Shown here one piece after another: positions 16,791-26,620 of a DNA stretch of 43,175 bases. Positions within the stretch are counted from its first letter, which is position 1. Each line of letters starts with the position of its first letter. The stretch covers positions 1 to 43,175 of the IMG/VR virus record IMGVR_UViG_3300047564_003491; one strand, written 5' to 3'. The position numbers and the translations under genes are program-made. The notes under the pieces were generated by a model that was given only the letters and a program-made list of their open reading frames with translations, had not been told where the DNA came from and searched no databases. Source of the DNA: a virus.

Positions 16791-19700
16791 CTACTGCGCT
16801 TCCAAGTTGTCAACACGCTCTTTAAGGTTTTCGATTTCAGTAATTGCATCTTTAAGTGCCGACGTAAGTACAGCAACTAAACTACTTTCTGACATTCCAA
16901 GAAATTTTTCCTCTGGCAGTAGCTGGGTTCCATCCTCGTCAAATACTGCAGACTGCTTATTTTCTTTTACGATACCTCGCAGCCAATCTTTTTCACTTAA
17001 AACAGATTCCACTTCTTGAGCGATAAAGCCTACCTGGATTCCTTCTGTAAAATTATGAGCAGTGCGAATAACCACCTCTTGCCCTTCCTTATTAATATGC
17101 GTAACATCCTGCTGCGGCTTCCAGCTAAAGCTAACTGGACGCAAATTTTTGACTATATTTACGCAGTCAGAAAGCGTTGTAACATTTTCTTTGTACCTTC
17201 CGTCAGAAGTTGCAATAACATTATTGGTTGCAAAAATTTGACTATTTACCTGTAGCTTGTAAGCACCATTATCTGTCGTGCCATACCCTATGGTTAACTC
17301 CCCCTGCGCATTTAAGCGCATTGTTTCACCATTGCTGTTATACCAAACATGTACGTTTGGGTTAATTAAATAGTATGTCCACAGTGCGTCTACGCCAGCA
17401 GCTCGCCCTTTTACGGTAATGGTTCCATTCGTAGTGGTTAGCTCCATTTCCGGGTCATTTATATCACCGCTTGCGAAATTAAGTTGAATCCTCCCATCAT
17501 CGCGAAGAACTGTCCTAGGAGTCGGAGTTGTCCCACCGTCACTTGTTGTGGAAAAGACCAGCCTGCCAGGCATGTCGTTTGCGCCTGGAGTGTCATCCAC
17601 CTCGGCGCGAATACTTGCAGCTTCAATAAATTCAGTACCATCACTTCCCTGGAACGAAATGCGTCCAAGAGCGTCCCCATTGGAGACAACTGTCATGCCG
17701 CCAATTAAACTTGAACGATGTTTTGCAAATATATGAATAGGCTCAGCGGTTGAAGCTGCACCGTAAATCTGTCCAACAATTCTTTGAGTTTGGCTATTGG
17801 CTCCTTCGATTTGAAATAAGGCTGAATTTGTTGTATTAAAAAAGTTTGCGCGAGCTGCTGAAAGATTGATTAAAGTTCTACCTAGATTGTCAATCCGAAT
17901 TCTTTCATTTGCAGCCGTACTAACAGCTAAAGTATTTGCATCAGGACTCCAAATTCCAGTATCACTATCCGTGCCAGGGTAAATAGATGGAGTTGCTTCC
18001 GCGCCAAGCGGAAAACTAATTGCAGTGTCAAACCTACCAAGACCCGTAACATCTAGTGTTCCGGGTATATCAACATTGCTTGTCCACTCGCCAGCAGTAC
18101 CAGTAGCATTCGTCTGATAAAGCTGTCTTGCTGTGCCAAAGCCAATGCCAGCACCAGACGGCCCAGTCGCACCAGTAACCCCGGCGTCACCAGAACGCGC
18201 AAAATTAAGAGCAATCTGGGTGGTATCAGCAGGAAGCGTGCCAGAAATATAGCTAACACCTACACGGTAGTAGCCAATTAAGGCGGTAACACTGGTAACC
18301 TGAAAAACATTGCTAACAGTTCCGGTGCTCAAGTAGCTTTGAATTGTTAGATAGCCCTTGGCGGAATTAGTAGAATCATCCCAAGTAGCAAACCATGCAG
18401 TCTGATTGACACTATTGACATCAAGATTGTCAATGAAGATCTGCGTAACAGAAGCAATAGTCGCGTTGTTATAACGCAAAACGCCTGTTCCTGGATCAGA
18501 ATCAGTAGTTGTGGTGCTAAATGTATAACTAATTCCACTACGAACTCCAGTGGCTCCACTAACACCGATAGCCCCAGTCGCCCCACTGACACCAGTAGCC
18601 CCAATTGCTCCGGTCGCACCAGTTACACCGAGTGCGCCTGTTGCCCCCGTTACTCCAGTCGCACCTGTTGCACCAACTACCCCAGTTGCACCAACGGCTC
18701 CTGTTGCCCCACCAACGCCAGAGGCACCAGTAGCACCAACAGCTCCCGTTGCCCCCGTAGCACCCGTGGCCCCCGTCGCGCCAGACACTCCAGTCGCGCC
18801 AACTGCCCCAGTTGCCCCGGTTACACCAGCAGGTCCAGTTGCACCAACAATCGTGCCAACATTCACCCATAAGCTGCCGTCGTAAATCCAAAGATCTCCA
18901 GACGCCTGATCAATAACACCATTGCCAATAACTGCGCCGGGGAAGGCGGTATTTAAAGTGGTTTGAGGATTTGCTCCAACATCTGCAACTGAGCCAATAA
19001 TTGAAACCGAGGTACCAGCAGGACCTGTTACACCCGTGGCGCCCACTACGCCACTGGCTCCGGTTGCGCCAGTAGCTCCAGCCGCTCCGGTTGCCCCCGT
19101 CACGCCCGTGACACCTGTTGCCCCAGCTACGCCTGTTGCACCCGTGGCCCCCGTAGCTCCTGTCGTGCCCCCAGCACCCGTGGCCCCAGTTGCGCCCGTG
19201 GCCCCAGTTACACCCGTCGCTCCAGTGACTCCAGTGGCCCCTGTAGGCCCGGTAACCCCAATCGACCCAGCACCAGCAGGGGCGGGCTCCCACCTTTGCG
19301 TCGAAGCATTCCAGGACAGAACATCCCCGTCATCCTTGCCCGTACTCGCCTCAACATCATGTAAATCAGACAGCCTTCGCCCAACATCAGAGCGAATCAT
19401 CAAAGTACCATTACTTGCTTTACTGATAACAGCAGCAATTGGCAGTTTTAAATTAGGCGCTTGAGGCTCAACATTTACAAGACCCCCAGGCGTGGCTGGA
19501 TCACACCAGAGAATATCTCCCTCGTTGAAACTATTCGTATTAATTCCTTTAATTTTGCCAAAAGTAGTTACAAAACCGTCTTCTCCAGGAGCAATATTTG
19601 CTGAAGCAACGCCAAAGAATACATAGCCAGGCAATGATCCATTGGCTACCATTGGAGCGACAACAAGGCGCCCTGAGCTGCCAATTGTCCCGGCAAAGCG

Positions 19701-20117
19701 AACAGCCGTACCTTTGACAATAGTGCTTGCGGTGTTATTGCGACACAGAGTAATTAACTCTTGACCAATCTGCAATACAACATTGTCGCTTTTGCCAAGA
19801 TCAAGAGTTTGCTCGTCTGCGTTCCAAGCAAGCTGACCAGTCGATACTCCTTCATTTGCCGCTAAATCAAAAGCGAGGGTATCAACAGTGGCAGCGCTTA
19901 CGTCAATAGCATCATTGACAGGGTCGGCAGCAATTAACCTACACCACTGATATTCACTACTGCCATTAACTTGCAGTGATTGATATACTTGCCCGTCATC
20001 GCCTAAAACGACAGCGCCTGGCGCCGCCTGTGGATCCTGAGCAATTGGCAACCCAGTCTCAGCCAACGGTTGACGCCGGAGCTGACGGCCAGAAGCAGTG
20101 CGAAAACGGTCGTTCAT
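16791..20117 (-). CDS. Collagen-like tail fibre with C-terminal S74 chaperone domain
   Basis: A 1108-residue fibre. Residues 1-280 are a beta-rich head (RWEPAPAG ends it). From ~286 come Gly-X-Y repeats dominated by GAT and GVT, interrupted by a ~58-aa module containing [19 protein letters not shown], then a second collagen block and a beta-rich shaft. From residue ~971 the sequence SDGRYKENV, ...LRPVSFSWK and VGFIAQEVE define a Peptidase_S74 intramolecular chaperone that trimerises the fibre and cleaves itself at the Ser of SDGRYK. The final coiled coil [11 protein letters not shown] is typical. The ATG overlaps the upstream stop as ATGA. It probably mediates host binding. Confidence 0.92.
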   Translation of the reverse strand: MNDRFRTASGRQLRRQPLAETGLPIAQDPQAAPGAVVLGDDGQVYQSLQVNGSSEYQWCRLIAADPVNDAIDVSAATVDTLAFDLAANEGVSTGQLAWNADEQTLDLGKSDNVVLQIGQELITLCRNNTASTIVKGTAVRFAGTIGSSGRLVVAPMVANGSLPGYVFFGVASANIAPGEDGFVTTFGKIKGINTNSFNEGDILWCDPATPGGLVNVEPQAPNLKLPIAAVISKASNGTLMIRSDVGRRLSDLHDVEASTGKDDGDVLSWNASTQRWEPAPAGAGSIGVTGPTGATGVTGATGVTGATGATGATGAGGTTGATGATGATGVAGATGVTGVTGATGAAGATGATGASGVVGATGVTGPAGTSVSIIGSVADVGANPQTTLNTAFPGAVIGNGVIDQASGDLWIYDGSLWVNVGTIVGATGPAGVTGATGAVGATGVSGATGATGATGATGAVGATGASGVGGATGAVGATGVVGATGATGVTGATGALGVTGATGAIGATGVSGATGAIGVSGATGVRSGISYTFSTTTTDSDPGTGVLRYNNATIASVTQIFIDNLDVNSVNQTAWFATWDDSTNSAKGYLTIQSYLSTGTVSNVFQVTSVTALIGYYRVGVSYISGTLPADTTQIALNFARSGDAGVTGATGPSGAGIGFGTARQLYQTNATGTAGEWTSNVDIPGTLDVTGLGRFDTAISFPLGAEATPSIYPGTDSDTGIWSPDANTLAVSTAANERIRIDNLGRTLINLSAARANFFNTTNSALFQIEGANSQTQRIVGQIYGAASTAEPIHIFAKHRSSLIGGMTVVSNGDALGRISFQGSDGTEFIEAASIRAEVDDTPGANDMPGRLVFSTTSDGGTTPTPRTVLRDDGRIQLNFASGDINDPEMELTTTNGTITVKGRAAGVDALWTYYLINPNVHVWYNSNGETMRLNAQGELTIGYGTTDNGAYKLQVNSQIFATNNVIATSDGRYKENVTTLSDCVNIVKNLRPVSFSWKPQQDVTHINKEGQEVVIRTAHNFTEGIQVGFIAQEVESVLSEKDWLRGIVKENKQSAVFDEDGTQLLPEEKFLGMSESSLVAVLTSALKDAITEIENLKERVDNLEAQ
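18547..19275 (-). repeat. Collagen-like triplet repeats within the S74 fibre gene
   Basis: Two blocks (about 18547-18850 and 19027-19275) of 9-nt units encoding Gly-Ala-Thr or Gly-Val-Thr, with synonymous variation in most units. They flank the non-collagen module at about 18841-19026. On the plus strand they give spurious proline/alanine-rich open frames. Confidence 0.9.
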
Positions 20118-20617
20118 AGTCCTGCCTCCGAATCAGGATCGTGTTGAGCCGCTTCAAGTTCCACGGCTGAGCCCATTACCTTAAAAGCATTATTTACCTC
20201 GCCTCGTATTTGCAATCTGCCGCCAGCAGTAGTATCAAAATCTGTTTTCAACAATCTCAGCCCTTGCACTGGTAAATAAACAGTTTCCTTGGCTGGAACA
20301 ATTACTTGAGATGTCAATGGAATTGCTTGCCCTGATACGCCTTGCAACAGCATTTGTAACTCTACCCATTGGCTTGTCGCGGTAACGTTTGTAACGCCTA
20401 GAGGTGATTCAATGAAAATTTCCCCAGGGCGCAACTCACGACTGTTATCAGCTGGATCAAGAACTGCCGTGTTTTCATCGACTACTGGAATCGAGAAATC
20501 TGGAGCTTCCGCAAGGGTTTGCCAGGTCGTATTAACAAACCCACTATTGCTAGAGGACGGAATATACAGAAGCAAGGGCTTGCCGCTGCTTGGTTGATCG
20601 GTGTTAATCCTGGTCAT
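20114..20617 (-). CDS. Virion structural protein, fibre-associated (167 aa)
   Basis: A 167-residue protein with [20 protein letters not shown] near the N-terminus and [14 protein letters not shown] then SQWVELQML in the middle. This organisation is familiar from small virion proteins encoded beside fibres in cyanophages. The second half ([20 protein letters not shown]) is beta-rich. It is coupled to the S74 fibre by ATGA at 20114-20117. It has no enzymatic motif and is probably a fibre adaptor, based on location. Confidence 0.65.
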   Translation of the reverse strand: MTRINTDQPSSGKPLLLYIPSSSNSGFVNTTWQTLAEAPDFSIPVVDENTAVLDPADNSRELRPGEIFIESPLGVTNVTATSQWVELQMLLQGVSGQAIPLTSQVIVPAKETVYLPVQGLRLLKTDFDTTAGGRLQIRGEVNNAFKVMGSAVELEAAQHDPDSEAGL

Positions 20618-20619
20618 GC

Positions 20620-22308
20620 TTAATAGCTCCTGGCGAGAACAGCGCGGGTTACACGCCCACGAATTGCGGCATCAAAGGGCGGCCCGCTAAGCTGCCCGCT
20701 ACGTGCATTGATTTCAAGCCCGCCAACAAAAACGGCATTTCCTGCATCATCTTGACCAGAAAATTGAACACGCCCACCATTTCTTTGAACAATGGATCGC
20801 TGAATTGTTCTAGCTTTGCGCGATGGTGGCACACGGTAAAACTCAACACCAGCCAAAGGAGCAGTCCATTGATGATTAATTGCAGTAATTAAACTACGCA
20901 GTTTGCGTTGCACCGGCTCAACAGGCGTAGGAGGTGAAGCGCTGCCTTCTTCATACCAATAATTATCCATAGTCGCTTTCAGCCTAGCAACCAAGGCGTT
21001 GACAAATGCCACGCTTCCAGAGGTAAGAAGCCCACCAGCAATTAATTGTGACGCCAGTCTGTCCCAACTCGCTTTAAATGCAACGTGCAGTGAATAGGGG
21101 TAAACACAAGTCCCGTCAAACTTAAACATCCCCTCTGCAAAATTCAACATCGGCCTCTCAAAACCATAAGTCAACGACGCAGAAATAGCATCAAGAAACA
21201 GTCCTGAATCTTTACGGGTGAGAGCTTCATAGCTGGACGACAAGCTGTAAGGCGGGGAGGAAATAAATGCCCAAACATCATTAATTAATGTATTTTTAGC
21301 AGCGGTAACAATTGCTTCCGCTCCTACTTGAGTTGCGACAACAGCAGGATTGACCTTCAGTGGAACAATTCGCTGTGTGCTCCCTTCACTCCAGAAACTA
21401 TAATCGCCAAACTGCGACGAGCTGCCACTAACAAGCATTTGTCCCCCATCAGTACACATAAAGTGTCGATGAGCGCCAACGCCAATAGCGTTTACCGGAT
21501 TAATAAAACCACGATTCTTTGCAACATAGCCAATTCCATTCGGGGAGCTTGGTGTAAATCCCCAGGTCATCATATTTGGAAACACTGTGTAAGCCGAAAG
21601 CACGGAAGCATCAGCCAATACACAACCCCCACCTTTTACTTGACTTGGATTCCCGCTATCTGGATCAATCGGCAAGGGCGTAGGTGTCTGAGTAATGCCA
21701 CTGCTGACTACACAATTTTGCCCATAAGGAACACCACCAGGAAGAATGATCGCCCCTGGACGAAAAGCCATTGCAAAGCCTTTGGTGGGGTTGTCAAAAT
21801 CATCAATTTGCCAGCCAACAAATTTCATGTTGACAAGATGAACCCCGTTCCCACAGAGAAAAGTATTACTAATTTCATTGCCAGAGGTTGGCTGAATAAC
21901 CGTGCGGCGCTGAAAATTCAGCCCCATGATCGTGGTAAAATCTGGAACCTCTAATTCACCATTTGTTGATAGCCCATCCATTAAAGCAATTGTCCATGAA
22001 GTTGGCTCTGGCAAATCCCACAGTCGCTCAAGAGCCTCTTCGATGTTCTTCAGCCCGGTAGCTGGACTGGTGCCAGATAGCGAATTGCTGCCATCGCTAC
22101 GAACATAGTAAATATTTGGCCTCGCAGAAGTTTCACCCCTTGGCTCATTTGCTAAATTAGCAATTGAAACAGCAAGTCCCGTATTCTCGCCAGGGGCAAA
22201 TCCAATACCAATGCCTGCTTCACTTCCAGGGGCGTAACCAATACCAACCTCTACGTCGGGGTTGGGAACGTAACCAACACCAAATTGAAAAGCCGGAAAA
22301 TCAGTCAT
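20620..22308 (-). CDS. Beta-helix-like virion structural protein (562 aa)
   Basis: The N-terminus has three short degenerate repeats (VGYVPNPDVEVG, IGYAPGSEAGIG, IGFAPGENTG). A stretch beginning NIYYVRSDGSNSLSGTSPATGLKNIEEAL follows, the usual entry to a right-handed beta-helix (pectate-lyase-like) domain in fibre proteins. Near the end, RVQFSGQDDAGNAVFVGGLEIN and SGQLSGPPF resemble C-terminal blocks of cyanophage virion proteins. No catalytic acid triad can be assigned by eye. Coupled by ATGA (22305-22308) to the gene upstream. Probable fibre or baseplate-periphery adhesin. Confidence 0.72.
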   Translation of the reverse strand: MTDFPAFQFGVGYVPNPDVEVGIGYAPGSEAGIGIGFAPGENTGLAVSIANLANEPRGETSARPNIYYVRSDGSNSLSGTSPATGLKNIEEALERLWDLPEPTSWTIALMDGLSTNGELEVPDFTTIMGLNFQRRTVIQPTSGNEISNTFLCGNGVHLVNMKFVGWQIDDFDNPTKGFAMAFRPGAIILPGGVPYGQNCVVSSGITQTPTPLPIDPDSGNPSQVKGGGCVLADASVLSAYTVFPNMMTWGFTPSSPNGIGYVAKNRGFINPVNAIGVGAHRHFMCTDGGQMLVSGSSSQFGDYSFWSEGSTQRIVPLKVNPAVVATQVGAEAIVTAAKNTLINDVWAFISSPPYSLSSSYEALTRKDSGLFLDAISASLTYGFERPMLNFAEGMFKFDGTCVYPYSLHVAFKASWDRLASQLIAGGLLTSGSVAFVNALVARLKATMDNYWYEEGSASPPTPVEPVQRKLRSLITAINHQWTAPLAGVEFYRVPPSRKARTIQRSIVQRNGGRVQFSGQDDAGNAVFVGGLEINARSGQLSGPPFDAAIRGRVTRAVLARSY

Positions 22309-22889
22309 CGCGATTTCGTATTAACTACTGAAATTTGCCCCTCAACTGCGTAAAATCGCTTACCACTCGGCGGAGTAAGACTTACATCAAAAGCATATGT
22401 ACCTACGCTTAAATTAACCGTAACTGTTTGATCCAACTCAAGAGAAAACAAACCATTCTCTTCGTCGTCAACTATTGCAGCAAATGTTGCAATTTGAACT
22501 CTTGAAGGCGTTGATATTGCACAAATATCTGAATCAATAACGTAGCTGGTAATGTCAAGTGGTTTTGCTAGCCAGAAATCTTGGTCCCCAGCATCAGAGA
22601 TGACGATAGCCGGATCACCAATCTCAGTCGTTAGCCTAAGTTCATCAGAGGTGAAATCAGAGTCGCTAACGTAGTAAATCTGATTGAAAGAAGCCCCGCA
22701 TATTCTTGCCTCTGGCTCTTTTGCAAGAAGCACAACCTTATCATCAATCGAAAAACCGTGACAATCGCCAACAAGCAAGCCCCCTTCTTCTATTTTAAAA
22801 GGCCGCAACGCATCAGTTAAGCGCATTTGAACGCTATAATAAGCGTTCTGGCGAATCGACGGTAAATTTGCGTAAACTGGCTCCAGCAC
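22305..22889 (-). CDS. Beta-rich virion protein, hypothetical (194 aa)
   Basis: A 194-residue protein, start GTG at 22889 (alternative ATG at 22826, MRLTDALRPF). It contains SIDDKVVLLAKEPEARICGA followed by IYYVSDSDFTSDELRLTTE, a small beta-domain pattern that also occurs in the major tail protein and the 353-aa tail protein. The second half looks like an immunoglobulin-like beta sandwich (VTVNLSVGTYAFDVSLTPPSG). No signal peptide. Probably a fibre or adhesin accessory. The function is unknown. Confidence 0.6.
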   Translation of the reverse strand: MLEPVYANLPSIRQNAYYSVQMRLTDALRPFKIEEGGLLVGDCHGFSIDDKVVLLAKEPEARICGASFNQIYYVSDSDFTSDELRLTTEIGDPAIVISDAGDQDFWLAKPLDITSYVIDSDICAISTPSRVQIATFAAIVDDEENGLFSLELDQTVTVNLSVGTYAFDVSLTPPSGKRFYAVEGQISVVNTKSR

Positions 22890-22957
22890 GAGAAGGCCTG
22901 TCAGGCTTTGTCTTTACTGTAGCTAGAGCCCTTGTTGCGAGCACGTTTCAACACAAA

Positions 22958-23197
22958 TTACGGAATGCTGGCCTGGTAGGCCGCGATCACCTCTGGTGTC
23001 CACAGCGCAGCTGCAACTGTCTGCAGCTCGGCGCAATCATCGCTCACGTCTTCGCCGGGTACGCGGACGTGGCGGTGATAGCTACGGGAAATCTCTATTC
23101 CGTCTTTTTCGACGATGTCAGCGCGACGGCACTGAATAACCGAATAAGGCGGCTCAACTTGAATCTGAAACTCTTGGCGCTCAGTAAAAACAGCCAT
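22958..23197 (-). CDS. Small conserved phage protein (79 aa)
   Basis: Starts at ATG 23197, which shares a base with the stop of the collagen-like fibre (TAATG), so translation is coupled. The C-terminal pattern RVPGEDVSDDCAELQTVAAA then LWTPEVIAAYQ is one I have seen in small phage proteins next to fibre genes, with VPG-D-S and WTPEV-AAY conserved. A longer frame from 23215 is possible but less likely. No motif gives a function. Confidence 0.65.
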   Translation of the reverse strand: MAVFTERQEFQIQVEPPYSVIQCRRADIVEKDGIEISRSYHRHVRVPGEDVSDDCAELQTVAAALWTPEVIAAYQASIP

Positions 23198-25869
23198 TAG
23201 CCCGACCTGTAGCAAAGAGTGAAGTCAACAGTAGCAGCGGTGTCGACGCTTATCGTTCCTGCGGCGTTACCAGTCGCAGGGCGGGTCACAAAGTTAGCAT
23301 AAGCCTGGCCGTCAATGACTTTTAGCCCAGGAGAAGTACCGGAAAATGTCAAGTTGGAATAGGTAATTGTCCCAACACCATCTGATGCAGCAGTAACAGG
23401 TAATCCAGCCAGGCGCATGACTCCTGTCCCCGTGTGGGCGCTCCAGATAACTATTCCTCTAAGAAATGTAAGAGCGCCAATAGTGATATATGTACCATCT
23501 TGAACACTGTAAGTACCCGTGCCAGCCTGCGTAGCTCCATCTATGCGAGGCGTGAAAGTACCTTCTTCATAATCATCTAAAGTATTGGCATCTGCAGAAC
23601 CAACTCGCGTTGCTGGAAATCCAATTCCATTAATACCAGTCAATACCTGCGCTGCACTCGCCCGATTTAAGGCAATTGCAGTTGTCCCGACGTAGGTTGT
23701 CTGACCAACTGCAGCAGCGCCCAGGGTTGCGAGCTGTGCTGCAGCGTCGGCATCGTCCAGCAGGGCTCTACCGGCAGCCGTGCAAGTGATCTCCTCGATA
23801 TCCCCCGCTCCCGCACTGCTACGCCCTAAAACTCGATCCGTTGCACTGACGTTCTGAATTTTGGAGTAGCTAACTGCATCGTTGTCGATAGTCCAGATCA
23901 CCCCAGAACTTGAAACCGTGATATCACCTTTGTCGCCATCCGTAATAACACCAGTAGCACCAGTGACACCGATCGGACCAGTGGCACCTTGCACACCCGT
24001 CGCCCCCTGAGCGCCTGTGGCACCAGTAATTCCAGCCACCCCAGTTGCACCAGTTGCTCCACTTACCCCAATTGCGCCCGTCGCACCAGTTGCTCCCAGG
24101 GCTCCAGTAGCACCAGTTGCACCCGTTGCTCCGGTTGCTCCAGAGGCTCCCACGACCCCCGTAGCCCCAGTCGCTCCACTGACACCAGTAACTCCAGTTA
24201 CTCCAGTAGCCCCATCTATTCCAGAAACCCCTGTAGCCCCCGTGACTCCCGCAGCTCCCGTAGCACCCTGAACCCCCGTAGCCCCTGTTGCGCCTGTAAC
24301 TCCAACTCCGGTTACCCCCGTGGCTCCGGTAGCCCCCTGAACCCCTGTGGCACCTGTGATGCCTACGCCCGTTGCACCAGTGACACCAGTGGCACCGATA
24401 ACGCCTGTTGCACCCGTCGCCCCTGCAATGCCTACCCCCGTAGCCCCAGTAGCTCCCGTAACACCTTCAACGCCAGTTGCTCCTGTAACGCCAATTACAC
24501 CTGTGGCGCCTGTAACGCCTATGCCTGTGGCGCCAGTGACACCTTGCACACCAGTAGCGCCCTGAGAACCCGTGGCACCCGTGACGCCCGTAGCACCGCT
24601 TACCCCGATTGCACCAGTGGCCCCAGTAACACCGATCCCCGTAGCACCCTGAACTCCAGTAGCCCCAGAGGCGCCAGCGACTCCAGTTGCTCCAGTAACA
24701 CCAGTCGCACCAGTTGCTCCCAGGGCTCCAGTAGCACCAGTGGCTCCACTGACGCCAATAACACCAGTTGCCCCGGTAATGCCAATTGCCCCAGTTGCCC
24801 CAGTTGCCCCTGTAGCACCGACGATGCCGGTAGCCCCCGTAGCGCCGATTCCCCCAGTTGCTCCAGTCGCCCCAGTCTGCCCAATCGGCCCTGTTGGGCC
24901 AACAATTTGACCAACGTTTACCCAAAGACCGCCGTCATAGACCCATAAATCCCCAGACGTTTCATCTATAACACCATTGCCATCTACGGCACCAGGAAAC
25001 GCAGTATTTAATGCAGTTTGAGGATTGGCACCTACAGTTGTAATTGATCCAATAATTACAACAGACGTACCAGCTGGGCCGGTTGCACCTGTAGCACCAG
25101 CACCAGTCGGGCCTGTTGGCCCAGCAACGCCAGTAGCACCAATCGCTCCAGTGGCCCCGGTAGCACCGGAAACCCCAGTCACCCCAGAGACACCGCTTAC
25201 ACCTGTAGCTCCTGTAACTCCAGCGACGCCAGTTGCTCCTGTAGTTCCCGCAATCCCTGTGGCCCCAGCAGCACCAGTGCTACCAGTCGCTCCAGTCGCC
25301 CCAGTCGCCCCAGAGGCTCCAGTTACTCCAGCAGCACCCGTTGCCCCCGTTGCCCCTGTAGTGCCAATCCCGGTAGCCCCGGTGACACCAGTAGGACCAG
25401 CGACGCCACTTGCCCCGGTTACGCCCTGAACCCCCGTAGCCCCGGTAGCGCCAGTAGCACCAATGGCTCCGGTTGCTCCGGTAGCCCCATCACTTCCTGA
25501 TAGACCGCTGACACCTGTTGCTCCAGTAATGCCAACTGGCCCAGTTGCTCCAGCTACACCAGTTGCCCCTATCGCCCCGGTTGCCCCTGTAGCACCAGCA
25601 CCAGTGGCGCCAGTTGCACCAGTAACACCGCTAGGACCAGCGACGCCACTTGCCCCCGTAGCGCCGTCGGCACCATCAAGCCCTGTCGCTCCGGTTGCCC
25701 CAGTGGCCCCAGCGACGCCAGAAGGGCCTGTCGCCCCAGGAGGCCCAATTGGCCCCTCTACAATTACTTTTGCTGCAACAACTTGCTTAACAGGTACAAC
25801 AACAGTCTTACCACAGTCTTCCGTGATAATTACTTTTACGATAGTATCTGATACATTTACAGATGTCAT
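23197..25869 (-). CDS. Collagen-like tail fibre (890 aa)
   Basis: Residues 1-37 form a short beta head. Gly-X-Y repeats (GATGATGAT type) run from ~38 to ~640 with one ~58-aa interruption containing [19 protein letters not shown], nearly the same module as in the S74 fibre. The C-terminal ~250 residues include [20 protein letters not shown]-like and [20 protein letters not shown] segments typical of phage fibre knobs. It has no S74 domain. It forms a long flexible trimeric fibre by analogy to known phage collagen-like fibres. Joined to neighbours by ATGA upstream and TAATG downstream. Confidence 0.9.
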   Translation of the reverse strand: MTSVNVSDTIVKVIITEDCGKTVVVPVKQVVAAKVIVEGPIGPPGATGPSGVAGATGATGATGLDGADGATGASGVAGPSGVTGATGATGAGATGATGAIGATGVAGATGPVGITGATGVSGLSGSDGATGATGAIGATGATGATGVQGVTGASGVAGPTGVTGATGIGTTGATGATGAAGVTGASGATGATGATGSTGAAGATGIAGTTGATGVAGVTGATGVSGVSGVTGVSGATGATGAIGATGVAGPTGPTGAGATGATGPAGTSVVIIGSITTVGANPQTALNTAFPGAVDGNGVIDETSGDLWVYDGGLWVNVGQIVGPTGPIGQTGATGATGGIGATGATGIVGATGATGATGAIGITGATGVIGVSGATGATGALGATGATGVTGATGVAGASGATGVQGATGIGVTGATGAIGVSGATGVTGATGSQGATGVQGVTGATGIGVTGATGVIGVTGATGVEGVTGATGATGVGIAGATGATGVIGATGVTGATGVGITGATGVQGATGATGVTGVGVTGATGATGVQGATGAAGVTGATGVSGIDGATGVTGVTGVSGATGATGVVGASGATGATGATGATGALGATGATGAIGVSGATGATGVAGITGATGAQGATGVQGATGPIGVTGATGVITDGDKGDITVSSSGVIWTIDNDAVSYSKIQNVSATDRVLGRSSAGAGDIEEITCTAAGRALLDDADAAAQLATLGAAAVGQTTYVGTTAIALNRASAAQVLTGINGIGFPATRVGSADANTLDDYEEGTFTPRIDGATQAGTGTYSVQDGTYITIGALTFLRGIVIWSAHTGTGVMRLAGLPVTAASDGVGTITYSNLTFSGTSPGLKVIDGQAYANFVTRPATGNAAGTISVDTAATVDFTLCYRSG
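23940..25755 (-). repeat. Collagen-like triplet repeats within the 890-aa fibre gene
   Basis: A long array of 9-nt units (Gly-Ala-Thr, Gly-Val-Thr, Gly-Ile-Thr and variants), interrupted once at about 24896-25080 by the non-collagen module. Codons are varied enough that few units are identical at the DNA level, though short exact repeats are frequent. Confidence 0.9.
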
Positions 25870-26216
25870 GGCGCAACAGGCTTGGTATAACCCTCAGATA
25901 CATAGCCAATGCCTTCCATATAGTAATCTCTAAAACCAGACGAATCTTCAAGCAAGATATCATAAAAAATTTCGTCAGGCAAAACTTCTGTCTGTGTGTC
26001 TGTTAAAGAAATCTTGATTCTCCCCTCAACTCTATTAACAAAAGTAAAAAGAAAGTCCGCATATTTTACGGTTCTACCCTTGTTCCATGCTTGCGCGTAT
26101 CCGCTCCAGTTCGTGAAATTAAGAGGAACATCATTGCTGTCCGTGAATTGCAACGACAGTGCGTAATCAGCACGTCGCTGAATTTTAATGTTGTACTGGC
26201 CGGGACAGGTGCTCAT
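25866..26216 (-). CDS. Baseplate/fibre-attachment-like protein (116 aa)
   Basis: A 116-residue protein opening [20 protein letters not shown] then [19 protein letters not shown], the pattern of small beta domains (CPG.YNI.I..GA.Y.L.....D..G.P.NLTG) found at the N-terminus of phage baseplate upper-like and fibre-attachment proteins. It ends [14 protein letters not shown]. The ATG at 26216 is good; the 3' end overlaps the collagen-like fibre start as ATGA. Its likely job is anchoring the fibre to the tail, inferred from coupling and pattern. Confidence 0.6.
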   Translation of the reverse strand: MSTCPGQYNIKIQRRADYALSLQFTDSNDVPLNFTNWSGYAQAWNKGRTVKYADFLFTFVNRVEGRIKISLTDTQTEVLPDEIFYDILLEDSSGFRDYYMEGIGYVSEGYTKPVAP

Positions 26217-26225
26217 GCAAGCAGT

Positions 26226-26291
26226 CTAGAAAGAGACGGCTTTGAGAGCAGCCCAAGCAATGTCACTCAAAGCCCCCCCCATGGCAAACAT
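26226..26291 (-). CDS. Possible micro-ORF with G8 tract (21 aa)
   Basis: A 21-codon minus-strand frame ATG TTT GCC ATG ... TAG encoding MFAMGGALSDIAWAALKAVSF, an amphipathic Ala-rich peptide. The second ATG is followed by eight consecutive G residues. No clear Shine-Dalgarno is seen, and it may be non-coding. It lies 9 nt before the ATG of the 116-aa protein, so it could be a leader peptide. Confidence 0.3.
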   Translation of the reverse strand: MFAMGGALSDIAWAALKAVSF

Positions 26292-26334
26292 CTAATCTGC
26301 GTCAAATTAGAAGTTCGATCTCAGCTGTCGAAGT

Positions 26335-26347
26335 CGGGGACTCCTGT
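26335..26347 (-). repeat. 13-bp direct repeat copy 1 after the membrane protein gene
   Basis: On the minus strand ACAGGAGTCCCCG. It follows the stop of the 60-aa membrane protein gene in the context CCT TAA CC. The same 13 bp in the same context follows the LamG-like gene at 26600-26612. Confidence 0.8.
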
Positions 26348-26355
26348 AAGGCTGG

Positions 26356-26538
26356 TTAAGGGTCACCCTTCCAAGCCTTCCTTAAAGGTTCATACACGAA
26401 GTCAGTCGTACCGAGAAGCGTGGTGAGCAGAAGAAGAGGAAGAGTTGCAACCATAGTGAGAAGGATAAATGCTCTCCTGATATGCAGATTTTGCAGCCAA
26501 GGTCTGTAAGGATTACTTTGAGTAACGGACGATTCCAT
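26356..26538 (-). CDS. Small membrane protein, holin-like size (60 aa)
   Basis: Sixty residues with one clear transmembrane segment at about 23-43 (AFILLTMVATLPLLLLTTLL), preceded by basic HIRRA and followed by a charged tail ending LRKAWKGDP. The ATG at 26538 has no obvious Shine-Dalgarno. Small one-span proteins near fibre genes may be holins, spanins or superinfection factors. The window holds no endolysin to support a lysis cassette, so the role is open. Confidence 0.55.
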   Translation of the reverse strand: MESSVTQSNPYRPWLQNLHIRRAFILLTMVATLPLLLLTTLLGTTDFVYEPLRKAWKGDP

Positions 26539-26556
26539 TGTTTTGCTGGAGGTAAG

Positions 26557-26608
26557 TTAAGGGATAGCTACTGCAAGCGCATTTACCAGCGTGGTTACGC
26601 GGGGACTC
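26557..26608 (-). pseudogene. Leftover 3' end of a paralog of the 268-aa adhesin gene
   Basis: The minus strand reads RVTTLVNALAVAIP then TAA. It matches the C-terminus RVTTLINAIGAAIP then TGA of the 268-aa protein (27411-28217). Over 43 aligned bases about 34 agree by eye. There is no complete reading frame attached, since the LamG-like gene ends just upstream in another frame. This looks like a remnant of recombination that replaced the body of the paralog. Confidence 0.7.
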
Positions 26609-26612
26609 CTGT
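26600..26612 (-). repeat. 13-bp direct repeat copy 2 after the LamG-like gene
   Basis: Same ACAGGAGTCCCCG string as at 26335-26347, again shortly after a CCT TAA CC gene end, here overlapping the 3' remnant of the 268-aa paralog. It could be a recombination footprint or an exchange point. Confidence 0.8.
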
Positions 26613-26620
26613 GGGTAGGG

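Noticed and set aside
16791-25869. Diversity-generating retroelement acting on the fibres
   Set aside because: No reverse transcriptase, no template repeat and no adenine-biased variable repeat pair was seen in the window.
23989-25933. Long plus-strand open frames opposite the collagen-like gene (Pro/Ala/Val-rich)
   Set aside because: They are antisense products of GCN-rich collagen repeats; no ribosome site and no family resemblance. The same holds for 18550-19464.
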